NCBI RefSeq assembly: GCF_013407185.1
Contig: NZ_CP026995.1
Coordinates: 1,137,913 to 1,201,912 of the forward strand
Length of the DNA stretch: 64,000 bases
Direction of reading: 5' to 3'
From: Nitrosopumilus ureiphilus
GTDB lineage: Archaea > Thermoproteota > Nitrososphaeria > Nitrososphaerales > Nitrosopumilaceae
The position numbers and the translations under genes were made by a program. The notes under the pieces were generated by a model, which was given only the letters and a program-made list of their open reading frames with translations, was not told the origin of the DNA and ran no database searches. Positions 52,397 to 60,564 of this stretch are shown in pieces. The first letter of the stretch is position 1; each line of letters begins with the position of its first letter.

Positions 52397-52684
52397 ATGC
52401 CACTTAAGCGTGCAAGTAGAGGACGTACTAAAGGAGGAAAAGGATCATCAGGTACAGTACAATGTACAAACTGTGGTCAAACAGTTCCAAAAGACAAAGC
52501 AAAAAAGGTCACATCCAGATTAAATTTGGTTGAACATACATTGGCAAAAGAACTACGTGCACAAGGAGCATACATTGCATCCCCAACAGTTTTGAAATGG
52601 TACTGTATTTCATGTGCAATTCACTTTAAAATTCTCAAAATTAGATCAGAAGACAGTAGAAGAAAACGTGGAAAACTTCGTTAG
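52397..52684 (+). CDS. rps26e: 30S ribosomal protein S26e
   Basis: 95 residues. Basic N-terminus (MPLKRASRGRTKGGKG), zinc site CTNCG and CISCA, and family blocks VPKDKAKK, LVEHTLAKE and YCISCAIH. S26e is found in eukaryotes and a subset of archaea and sits near the mRNA exit channel of the small subunit. ATG start; TATA-like sequence shortly upstream. Confidence 0.9.
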   Translation: MPLKRASRGRTKGGKGSSGTVQCTNCGQTVPKDKAKKVTSRLNLVEHTLAKELRAQGAYIASPTVLKWYCISCAIHFKILKIRSEDSRRKRGKLR

Positions 52685-52734
52685 AGTTATTCTTTAAGCT
52701 CAAACTTTCGACACTAAAGTAATCAAAATACAAT

Positions 52735-52863
52735 CTATGCTTCATCTGGATCATTAGATATCTTTTCAAAAGTCATTTCCGTTCCTTGACATAATTCACA
52801 TCTCTCCATTATGCCAAATTCATTCTTGAACTTACCTTTCCCATCACATCTAAAACAAGGCAT
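52735..52863 (-). CDS. DnaJ-type CxxCxGxG mini-protein (42 aa)
   Basis: MPCFRCDGKGKF and RCELCQGTEM are two CxxC.G(.G) knuckles like the DnaJ cysteine-rich domain, giving one zinc site. Acidic tail (SNDPDEA). Convergent with rps26e, 50 nt apart. Confidence 0.6.
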   Translation of the reverse strand: MPCFRCDGKGKFKNEFGIMERCELCQGTEMTFEKISNDPDEA

Positions 52864-52915
52864 GAATTTTCAACAGGAATTATGAAACTTAAGTATATTG
52901 GAGTTTAGGATTCTT

Positions 52916-53488
52916 TTATTCTTGAATGTTTTTTGCAGTAACAATCATTCTTTGAATCAGAGTTACTCCTGCAATTATTACGACAATTACAACTGCAATA
53001 TCCATAAAATCAATAATACCAATTATTGCAATTACCAATAGTCTTTCTGCTCTTTCGCCAATTCCAATTCCTTGAAGTTTGATGTTTATTGTATCAGATT
53101 TTGCTCTAGCATAACTTACCAATAATGATAGAGTAATTGCAAGTAATACAAGATATGGTTCTGCATAACCACCAATTAAAATTCCCAAGAATATTGCAAC
53201 TTCGGCAATTTTATCAAACATTGAATCAAGATAGGATCCTTTTTTGGACGTTTGTCCAGTAACTCTTGCAACCTGACCATCAACCATATCAAAGAATCCT
53301 GAAACAAGTAACAACACTCCTCCAATAATCAATCCAAATTCAATTCCAAGACCATAGACTATAGCTGAAATCAGTGCAAATGCTAGACCAACAACTGTCC
53401 AAAAATTAGGAGATAGTCCTGTAGAAGCAAACCCTTTTCCAATTTTTTCAAGTACGGGTCGAAGTGTTTCTCGGAGATTATTTAACAC
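52916..53488 (-). CDS. CDP-alcohol phosphatidyltransferase (archaetidyl-phosphate synthase type)
   Basis: 190 residues with about five or six TM helices. The family signature D-G-x2-A-R-x8-G-x3-D-x3-D reads DMVDGQVARVTGQTSKKGSY then LDSMFD. It joins a CDP-archaeol headgroup exchange reaction, probably with inositol-1-phosphate as in archaeal AIP synthases. The alcohol substrate is inferred. ATG start. Confidence 0.85.
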   Translation of the reverse strand: MLNNLRETLRPVLEKIGKGFASTGLSPNFWTVVGLAFALISAIVYGLGIEFGLIIGGVLLLVSGFFDMVDGQVARVTGQTSKKGSYLDSMFDKIAEVAIFLGILIGGYAEPYLVLLAITLSLLVSYARAKSDTINIKLQGIGIGERAERLLVIAIIGIIDFMDIAVVIVVIIAGVTLIQRMIVTAKNIQE

Positions 53489-53581
53489 GTGATAATCCCA
53501 ACGGCACTATCTAATAAAGGCAATACCGACAAAAATGAGGAAACACAGAGTCAAATTTAATGAATTTCATGAAAGTGAGTT

Positions 53582-54457
53582 TTATTGATTGGGAGAAAGA
53601 TTCATGGCAATTAAAGTGGAAATTATTTTTGCTGCCAGTGATGCAGTGGAGCCATTATCATGATATGGATTCAATTCCACAATATCGGCCCCAATTACCT
53701 TCGTTTCTTGGAATGGGTAAATCATGTCAAACAGTTCCCTAGATGTAATTCCTACGGCCTCAGGATTACCAACACCTGGGGCAAATGCAGGATCTAAGAC
53801 ATCAAGATCAAAGCTAGAATAAATGGAATCAAAAGTAGACACGTATTCTTTGACTAATCGAGGTCCTTTTCCATCTCTAATTTCCCTATCAGAAATTGTT
53901 TTGATGTTATTTTCTTTAAGAAATTCTAGTTCTTCTTTTACAAATGCTCTAGCGCCAACATGCAAAATATTTTCAGAACCTCTCTCCTCAACAATTCGTC
54001 TAAGGTACGATGCATGACTCAGTTTGATATCTGCAAATTCATCTCGCAAATCATAATGAGCATCAAATACAATGTAACCTGTTTCTTTTGGAAAACTAGT
54101 GTATGTACCATAAGTTATTGAGTGCTCACCGCCCAAAATGAAAAGTTGGCGTTGTTTTGCAACAAGTTCAGTTGTAATTTTCTTTACCATGTCAATCATT
54201 TCAGATGCAACAACAGTATGACGAGTATTTCCAAGATCCTCAATATTTACAGTTTCTAAATTAACTTGAAGATCAGGATGGAAAATCTCAATGTTGTTAA
54301 AAGAATCACGAATTGAATCAGGCCCAAATCTGCAACCTGGTTTGTAAGAATGGGTTGAATCAAATGGAACTCCAAAGACTGTAGCTACTGGTTCTGTGTC
54401 ATCATCAGAAGATGTGATGAGAGGATTCCTATTCATGTATAAATCAAAAAAGCTCAT
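53582..54457 (-). CDS. agmatinase/arginase-family ureohydrolase
   Basis: 291 residues. Two-Mn2+ ligands are all present: His in GGEHSITYG, the D-x-H-x-D set in FDAHYDLRDEF and D-x-D in SFDLDVLDP. PGCRFGPDSIR and GNPEAVGITSREL are typical of the SpeB branch. It probably hydrolyses agmatine to putrescine and urea; guanidinobutyrase or arginase activity cannot be excluded. Starts 3 nt after the ThrRS stop, so cotranscribed with it. Confidence 0.85.
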   Translation of the reverse strand: MSFFDLYMNRNPLITSSDDDTEPVATVFGVPFDSTHSYKPGCRFGPDSIRDSFNNIEIFHPDLQVNLETVNIEDLGNTRHTVVASEMIDMVKKITTELVAKQRQLFILGGEHSITYGTYTSFPKETGYIVFDAHYDLRDEFADIKLSHASYLRRIVEERGSENILHVGARAFVKEELEFLKENNIKTISDREIRDGKGPRLVKEYVSTFDSIYSSFDLDVLDPAFAPGVGNPEAVGITSRELFDMIYPFQETKVIGADIVELNPYHDNGSTASLAAKIISTLIAMNLSPNQ

Positions 54458-54460
54458 CTT

Positions 54461-56326
54461 TTACACCATTAGTTGTGGTCTCTTTGAGAGGTATTTTGGC
54501 AAATTCAAACCTGTGAAAGGTTTTCCCTTTGTTTGCTCATTTATTTCATTGAGGAAATCATCAAAGAAAATCTCACGAACATCGCCAGTCTGTCTATCAC
54601 GAATGCTGAGATTTTGAGAATTTGCTTCTTTTTCACCAATTACCAAAATGTATCTAATCCATTCTTTTTCTGCTTCACGAATTCTTTTACCAATACTTTC
54701 ATTTCTGTCATCAATATCTACACGAATATTATTTACAGATATTTTATCACTTAGTGTTTTACAAAACTCGTTAAATTCAGCATTTAGCGGAATAATTCTC
54801 ACTTGTGTTGGTGCCAGCCATAACGGGAATTGTGGTTTTCTTCCTTCTTTGGAGTCTTTTGCGGCCTTTTCAAGTAGAGCATAAATTATCCTCTCAATGG
54901 CTCCGCTTGGGGAATTGTGCAAGATTATTGGATGCTGTGGAGTATTGTTTTCATCAATGAATTCAATTCCGTATCTTTCACCATTTTCCACATCAATCTG
55001 GTCAGTAGAGAGAGCAGAAGCTTTTCCCAGGCCATCAATAAAGTTAAACTCCCATTTTAGAACAAAGTAAAAGAATTTTTCAGTCCACATTTCAACTAAT
55101 ACTGGCTTTCCATGTTTCTTTACTAATTCCTCAATTGCAGTTTTATTTTCATTGTAAAAATCTTCAGTGAATCTAATTGCCATGTCATATTCAGTCCCGT
55201 CAATTCCAAGCTCAGTGAGAACGCTTTGAGACAAATCAAATCTTACCTTAATCTCGTCAACTGCTTGTTCCATGTCTTTACAGAATGCATGGCAATCAGG
55301 CATTGTGAATGCTCTAAGACGTCTAAGACCAACTAGTTCTCCTGACTGTTCTCGTCTAAAGCTATATCTTGTGAGCTCATATAGTTTGTAGGGCAGATTC
55401 TTGTAAGACATTTGGTATTGATTAGCCATTAAAAATTGTCCAAAACAAGCTGCAAATCTTAAAAATAATTTTTTGCCTTCTGAATCAATGTTGTATTGCC
55501 TTGCAGGAAATCGATTAAAGTAACTAACCATACTTGGATGTTCAGAATCATACATGATTGGTGTTTCAACTTCGTATCCGCCATATTCTTTTACTCTATC
55601 AGTGACATAGCGTTCAATCAGAGATTTTATCAATCTACCATTAGGATAAAATCGCATGTTTCCAGAATCAGATGCGGGTTCATAATCTGCAATTCCCATT
55701 TTTTTCATTAATGCAACATGTGGAGGAGGCTCATCTACACGTCGCTGTTTTGCTGATTCATATTTTGCTAAAGATTCTAGTTTTTTATAATTTGAAAAAT
55801 CAAAATCCCCAATGTTAGACATTTTTCCATCAGGGGACATTATCTTCCAAATGGATCTAATTTTTGATTCTCCCTTTAATGCATCTGAAGTGAGCTCTTC
55901 AGTTTGTGAACTAGAAGAATCTTTTGTTACGACTTTGGAGCTTTCAGCTAATGGATGTCCCTTTACTTGGAGTTTGTAGGACTTTGTCCATCCAAATGGG
56001 GAATGAGAAACCTCAAGATCAGATGCACTAGATTCCATCTCTTTGAGTAACGAAATGGCAACTGATGGTTTTGCAAGATTGGAACTTAGATGAGCATATG
56101 GATATAGTAATAATTTTTTGCAGCCGATTTTTTCCATCGAATTTTTAATTTGGGAAATGGCATCTTGGACAACAGAAGAATCATCACCATCTTCTATTGC
56201 AACAAATACAACTACTAGTTCTTCTAGTCTTTGAGTTTCTGTATTTTCAATTTCTTCAGCAGATTTGATCTCCTTTTTTGTCGGGGTGTACTCTATACTA
56301 TCACAATGAAGTTGCAATATTCGCAT
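54461..56326 (-). CDS. thrS: threonyl-tRNA synthetase, archaeal type
   Basis: 621 residues. Residues 1-145 are the archaeal DTD-like editing domain (MRILQLHCDSIEYTPTKKE, YPYAHLSSNLAKP) in place of the bacterial N1/N2 domains. The class II core has MRFYPNGRLIK, RYSFRREQSGELVGLRRLR (motif 2) and ILHNSPSGAIERII (motif 3). The anticodon-binding domain starts near LAPTQVRIIPL. It charges tRNA-Thr and removes mischarged Ser. ATG start 56326. Confidence 0.95.
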   Translation of the reverse strand: MRILQLHCDSIEYTPTKKEIKSAEEIENTETQRLEELVVVFVAIEDGDDSSVVQDAISQIKNSMEKIGCKKLLLYPYAHLSSNLAKPSVAISLLKEMESSASDLEVSHSPFGWTKSYKLQVKGHPLAESSKVVTKDSSSSQTEELTSDALKGESKIRSIWKIMSPDGKMSNIGDFDFSNYKKLESLAKYESAKQRRVDEPPPHVALMKKMGIADYEPASDSGNMRFYPNGRLIKSLIERYVTDRVKEYGGYEVETPIMYDSEHPSMVSYFNRFPARQYNIDSEGKKLFLRFAACFGQFLMANQYQMSYKNLPYKLYELTRYSFRREQSGELVGLRRLRAFTMPDCHAFCKDMEQAVDEIKVRFDLSQSVLTELGIDGTEYDMAIRFTEDFYNENKTAIEELVKKHGKPVLVEMWTEKFFYFVLKWEFNFIDGLGKASALSTDQIDVENGERYGIEFIDENNTPQHPIILHNSPSGAIERIIYALLEKAAKDSKEGRKPQFPLWLAPTQVRIIPLNAEFNEFCKTLSDKISVNNIRVDIDDRNESIGKRIREAEKEWIRYILVIGEKEANSQNLSIRDRQTGDVREIFFDDFLNEINEQTKGKPFTGLNLPKYLSKRPQLMV

Positions 56327-56404
56327 AAGTAAGAATTCTATAGTTTGAGTTTAAAATTCTTGGGGTGTGGCTCACGGGGATTCACCTACTAAGGGAGGAC
56401 AAAA

Positions 56405-56437
56405 ATGGACGCAGATGAATATAGAAGTAGAATCTAA
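56405..56437 (+). other. 10-codon leader-like ORF behind a strong Shine-Dalgarno
   Basis: GGGAGGAC stands 6 nt before ATG GAC GCA GAT GAA and the frame (MDADEYRSRI) stops after 10 codons. Before it lies a GC-rich stretch (56361-56402) with a GGTG...CACC pairing. It may be a leader peptide, or the start of a broken gene. The rest of 56327-56751 holds only the weak candidate at 56507-56608. Confidence 0.3.
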
Positions 56438-56506
56438 ATGATTTTTCAATCATCTTCCCAACTATTTTCCAAATATTGTGGAGCTGTATGATCAATCTCT
56501 TGTGAT

Positions 56507-56608
56507 TCAATCAGGAGGGATGAATTTGCGACAACGTGTACATTCGTACATATCCTTGAATCCTGCCATCTGGACTTTTGCATCATGAGAACAAGTATCA
56601 TGAATCAC
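56507..56608 (-). CDS. possible zinc-binding mini-protein (33 aa, GTG start)
   Basis: GTG 56608 frame MIHDTCSHDAKVQMAGFKDM then YECTRCRKFIPPD. The Cys/His pattern continues upstream of the GTG (CTCK) to a TGA, so the true start may be non-standard or the gene may be damaged. Confidence 0.35.
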   Translation of the reverse strand: MIHDTCSHDAKVQMAGFKDMYECTRCRKFIPPD

Positions 56609-56751
56609 CTTGCAGGTACAATCAACTCACGGAAATACAAACAGATACACACTTTTTGGCATCACATCTGGATGTAATAATTTTAAAAAATCACATTTGA
56701 TACAAAACAGAATTATAATATTACCGTTATATCTTAACCATTTTGCAGAAT

Positions 56752-57855
56752 ATGAGCAATAGTTCCTATCGTGTGGAGGTGATACAGTATTATGATGAAG
56801 TCTTGGCACAATCAGCTAGAAACTATGCATTTACTTCTGATAAGAAATGGGAGAAAATATACAGAGAAACAGAGCCAATATCTGACAGGTTACTAAAAGA
56901 TGCAATAAAAAAAGAGGGTGCTGCAAACAAGGACTTTTTTTCTAAGATGTATGCGACAAACCAGAAACTGGTCAAAATGGAGCATGCTGTAATTGATTTT
57001 GTAAATGACTCTAAACCCAAGTATGCAATCGATCTTTTGGACAGCGAAAAATATATTCAACAAAGAAAGATTCTGACAGGCGGTCTTGAAGAATTTGTCA
57101 AACACTGCAAAAAAGAATCAGACTCTCCAATTGTATCAAGACCAGTAAAAGAGATAATTGAATTAGAACGACGTCTTGCCATATTGGAGAAACAACTCAA
57201 AGAAGAAAAATTCATCGCCATTGGTCACCTTGCATCAAGAATGGCTCATGACCTGAGAAATCCTCTGTCCATCATTAGTATGAGTCTTGAAAATCTAAAA
57301 GAGATGTATGAGGTAGATGACATAAAACAAAAATTATTTGATAAGATTGAACGTTCAATCGATAGAATCACTCATCAGGTTGATGAAGTTTTAGATTTTG
57401 TAAGAGAGCGACCTCTCACATTAGATAAAACTAAGATGACTGAGATAATAAGTGAATCTCTAGACACTCTAAACATACCAAAAAACATAAAATTAATACT
57501 TCCAAAAAACGATGTTGAATTAATCTGTGATAAAAAACAACTTGTAATAGCTCTGGATAATCTAATTTTGAATTCAATTCAAGCCATTGAAGGCAAAGGA
57601 ATGGTGTCATTAAGCATTAATGAAAAAAACGATTCAATAATTATCGAAATAGAGGATTCAGGTTCTGGAATTCCTAAAGATAAGGTTGATGACATTTTTG
57701 AGCCTCTCTTTACAACAAAACAGCAGGGAACCGGTCTTGGGTTGGCCAGTGTCAAGTCAATTATTGAGGCACATAGAGGCAGTATTTCAGTAACTTCACC
57801 CCCAACAATTTTTATGATTGAATTGCCAAAAAATCAGATAATTTCATCAAAATAG
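56752..57855 (+). CDS. soluble sensor histidine kinase
   Basis: 367 residues from ATG 56752. No membrane segment. An N-terminal helical sensor region (1-130) is followed by a coiled coil (IIELERRLAILEKQLKEEKF), a HisKA with H166 (ASRMAHDLRNPLSI) and an HATPase with N box LDNLILNSIQAI, EDSGSGIP and GTGLGLASV. The catalytic core is complete. Its natural partner may have been the decayed receiver gene at 58493-58799, since no intact regulator lies nearby. Confidence 0.9.
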   Translation: MSNSSYRVEVIQYYDEVLAQSARNYAFTSDKKWEKIYRETEPISDRLLKDAIKKEGAANKDFFSKMYATNQKLVKMEHAVIDFVNDSKPKYAIDLLDSEKYIQQRKILTGGLEEFVKHCKKESDSPIVSRPVKEIIELERRLAILEKQLKEEKFIAIGHLASRMAHDLRNPLSIISMSLENLKEMYEVDDIKQKLFDKIERSIDRITHQVDEVLDFVRERPLTLDKTKMTEIISESLDTLNIPKNIKLILPKNDVELICDKKQLVIALDNLILNSIQAIEGKGMVSLSINEKNDSIIIEIEDSGSGIPKDKVDDIFEPLFTTKQQGTGLGLASVKSIIEAHRGSISVTSPPTIFMIELPKNQIISSK

Positions 57856-58492
57856 TAAAGACATCTGAACGGATCGTTCAAAATTTATCATAATAACATC
57901 CTTAGAGAGATTATACAAGAATTCACTGAGTAAATTACTAGAAATTTTTGGCGAACCTTTTTTCATAATCATTATAGAGATTACGTAAGATTCTGGGAAT
58001 TACTAATGTTCTATTTTTAAATTTTGATACAATCTTTTTTTACATCAGCAATCAGGAGAACATTAGTTATATCATGATTTTCCAACAAAATCATTTTTTA
58101 AATTTTAAATTGTAAAATGTTGTAATTTGTAGTTGGATTATGAATAATTTTGCATATGTTATTTGTTGTAAACTTTATGTTTTGATTTTAATTCTTTAAG
58201 TAATAATTTTATTTTCCATGAATTCTCTACGCGATTAAGGTAAGAGATTATTTTTCATCCATTACTCCATCATATTGAAGTTTAATCAATCTACTTAATT
58301 TAAAATTATCATCAATGAATCCACAAAACTTTCAGTCCACATCATCTGCCATTTTTCCTATGTGTGATTGTTTTATCTGATACCCATATGATTTAGGACG
58401 CTATGATTTTATGAAGTGTATGTCAAGAAAATGACATCTAGTTACATATTATGAAATTTTAGCATTGATCAAATACAAATGCCTGGCTATGT
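57856..58492. other. gene-poor gap with one decayed minus-strand frame
   Basis: 637 bp, very AT-rich. The only protein-like reading is on the minus strand at 58248-58400, RPKSYGYQIKQSHIGKMADDVD-stop-KFCGFIDDN...LQYDGVMDEK-stop. It is open apart from one in-frame TGA and has no good start, so it is probably the relic of an unrecognised gene. Nothing else is supported. Confidence 0.4.
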
Positions 58493-58799
58493 ATGATTGT
58501 GGATCACAATGATGAACTTTTAGAAGATATCTCCGAATATCTTAAACTCAAGGAATTTAATGTCGTAGGATCTTGTCATAAGGGTTGGAGGCAGTTCAAC
58601 TGTATGAAGGATAAGGGCCAATTCTCTTGATATGTTCTAGTTCCATAAATTCCCTAATAGTTTGGTATAGAAAATCCCTCAAAACTAGATTTAGCCTAGA
58701 TGGAAAAGTGAGATACTGACTGGAAATTATGATGAAATCATTAAACAGAAAATTAAACCATTCAATGTAATCAAAGTATTAGAAAAACCCTCATCTTAG
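58493..58799 (+). pseudogene. decayed CheY-like response regulator
   Basis: The ATG frame at 58493 reads MIVDHNDELLEDISEYLKL then KEFNVVGSC, the first half of a receiver domain (acidic pocket DHND). It ends at a TGA at 58630. At 58712-58799 another frame gives EILTGNYDEIIKQKIKPFNV then IKVLEKP, the receiver end with the conserved Lys-Pro. The middle, including the phosphorylated Asp, is disrupted by stops and shifts. It lies 640 bp after the soluble histidine kinase gene, on the same strand, and is probably its lost partner. Confidence 0.65.
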
Positions 58800-58911
58800 A
58801 TAACTAGAACAAATTTTGAAATCCATTAACAATATTGCAAAACCTTCCTATGATACTTTGTAATCCGTATTATGATTACGCAAAAATGTTCTAATTATAT
58901 TGAAAATAGAA

Positions 58912-59313
58912 TCAGGGATTAAATATGTCTAGACTTGCCTCAATTGCTTTTGAAATAATATTAGTTACTAGCTGAAAAATTCTATCACCAAATTTTTCAG
59001 ATACCCTAGTTATGTTATCTCCAAAAATTTGATTTTCGACAGTATCAAAAATACCAAACAATACATCATCTGCTAAATCTTCTGAATCTGTATGAACATC
59101 CATTCCATTTACGGATGTTTCAATGACTTTTTCTAATTCATTAGGTATTGTATCCGAAAAGATTGCTCCGGCATTATCTGTTGTAGGATTTCTTATAGCA
59201 TCTTGGAAAAATTCTTTTTGATGATCAGCATTTGCATTTGATATCAGTAATGTAATCAACATAATATTGACTACCATTATTGGAATTATTTTTTCTGCAC
59301 TGGATTTATTCAA
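58912..59313 (-). CDS. secreted helical protein (133 aa)
   Basis: Signal peptide (about 8-29; PIMVVNIMLITLLISNANA), then an acidic helical domain ending in ISKAIEASLDIFNP. No Cys and no anchor. Probably exported; no family recognised. ATG 59313. Confidence 0.6.
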   Translation of the reverse strand: MNKSSAEKIIPIMVVNIMLITLLISNANADHQKEFFQDAIRNPTTDNAGAIFSDTIPNELEKVIETSVNGMDVHTDSEDLADDVLFGIFDTVENQIFGDNITRVSEKFGDRIFQLVTNIISKAIEASLDIFNP

Positions 59314-59470
59314 CTAATAGTTATACTGTAAATTGTCTAAATGGTATTGTTTGTTTAAAATGAACATCTGGTAAAAAAATTTAGAATCAAGATAATAACA
59401 CTAAACTAGAGAACATATAGAAACTCTTTTTCAAAGAAACGTCTCAATAGTATGTTTGGAGACATTCTCA

Positions 59471-59545
59471 TCAGGATTGCAGTATTACTTTTGCCATCGT
59501 GTCAAGTCTGTCCAAGAGGCCTTCTTCAAACTGCTGCTTCGCCAT
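59471..59545 (-). pseudogene. short gene fragment in a GC-richer patch
   Basis: ATG 59545 frame MAKQQFEEGLLDRLDTMAKV then ILQS-stop resembles the helical N-terminus of a small archaeal regulator. It lies in a patch (about 59456-59610) of clearly higher GC than its surroundings. Probably a truncated, acquired or decaying gene. Confidence 0.3.
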
Positions 59546-60564
59546 ATGCTAATTCACCTCTCCTATGACAAGAATTGCCTGATGTTTGCAGTCGATGGCT
59601 TTGTCTTGATAAAGGTAATTTCTTTCTTCTGTTATATTTGATTAAAAAATATGTGGAATCTGATAGTGTTATCTGATAGACACAATTCAATTTGAACCCA
59701 TGACCTTTGTGACTAAGATCAAGGAGTCTTTTTTCCAGTTGTGATTATTTCAAACACATAGAAAATAATTTTAGTTTTTGAAAACCGCCAACATCTTATC
59801 CAATTTAGGCGCAAAATTTTGGCATAATTTGTTTATTAAGAGATAGTAAATACATGAATCTTTTTTTACAACAACTGGAAATGTTGTGTTTTTTTTTTGA
59901 ACATACTTTATTTCTTATATTTTGGCTTTATTCTAAAATTATGGTATTGACTATTTACATGGCAAACAAAATGAGACAAACAAATCAGGGTAATAAACAA
60001 AGGACTAGAGAAAATTCTGCAAGCAATCATCCTTGAGTATTGGTTTAATTTTTAGTAAACATATTGCTCACTTTGCAGCATTAAAAGTTTCAATAATTTC
60101 ATAATCATGAGAAAGGCTCAGCGGAAATCCCATTTGCAACTAAAAAAACCATGACACCACTTTACAAAATACTCATTACAGATGACAAAGGTGTTTCTCT
60201 AAAGTGATGCTTTGAAAAAAGATATTGTGTTTGAAGAGAAATTCAAACGGAGAGATTTTTTGAACAGGGGTTTTCCCTTTAGTACTTGAAGAAAAATATG
60301 TTATTGTTTTCAATTAAATTCCAGTTCTCAAGTTTTCTTAATTGTTTGTTTAGAGGTGTATTTGAAAGAATTGTTTTTTGAATCAAAATCCTCTTTTGGG
60401 TAAGAGTGTTTTTTCAATAAAGATAAAATTATTCTGTCAGTTTTATTTTCAAGTAAAGATAACAAAAGATTTGTTTTTACCATTAACATTCTTCTAGTTT
60501 GATTTTTGTCAATTTTTGTAACAGTTATCAAATAGGATGTTTGAAATAGACAAAATTGTATTGG
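59546..60564. other. gene-poor gap with fragments
   Basis: About 1 kb of AT-rich DNA. At 60151-60289 on the plus strand a receiver-like start (MTPLYKILITDDKGVSLK) ends at TGA, with a continuation in another frame (ALKKDIVFEEKFKRRDFLN). A Lys-rich minus frame at 60328-60531 and a short Asn/Gln-rich plus frame ending at 60036 exist, but neither is convincing. Confidence 0.35.

Noticed and set aside
59680-59760. tRNA-like stretch (minus strand with AGGTC and GGGTTCAAAT)
   Set aside because: The T stem has mismatches, position 33 is not T and the anticodon stem does not pair, so it is not a functional tRNA.
59854-60036. 60-codon plus-strand frame
   Set aside because: It begins with a Phe/Leu-rich stretch from a T-run and ends in an unrelated Asn/Gln-rich tail; no support as a gene.
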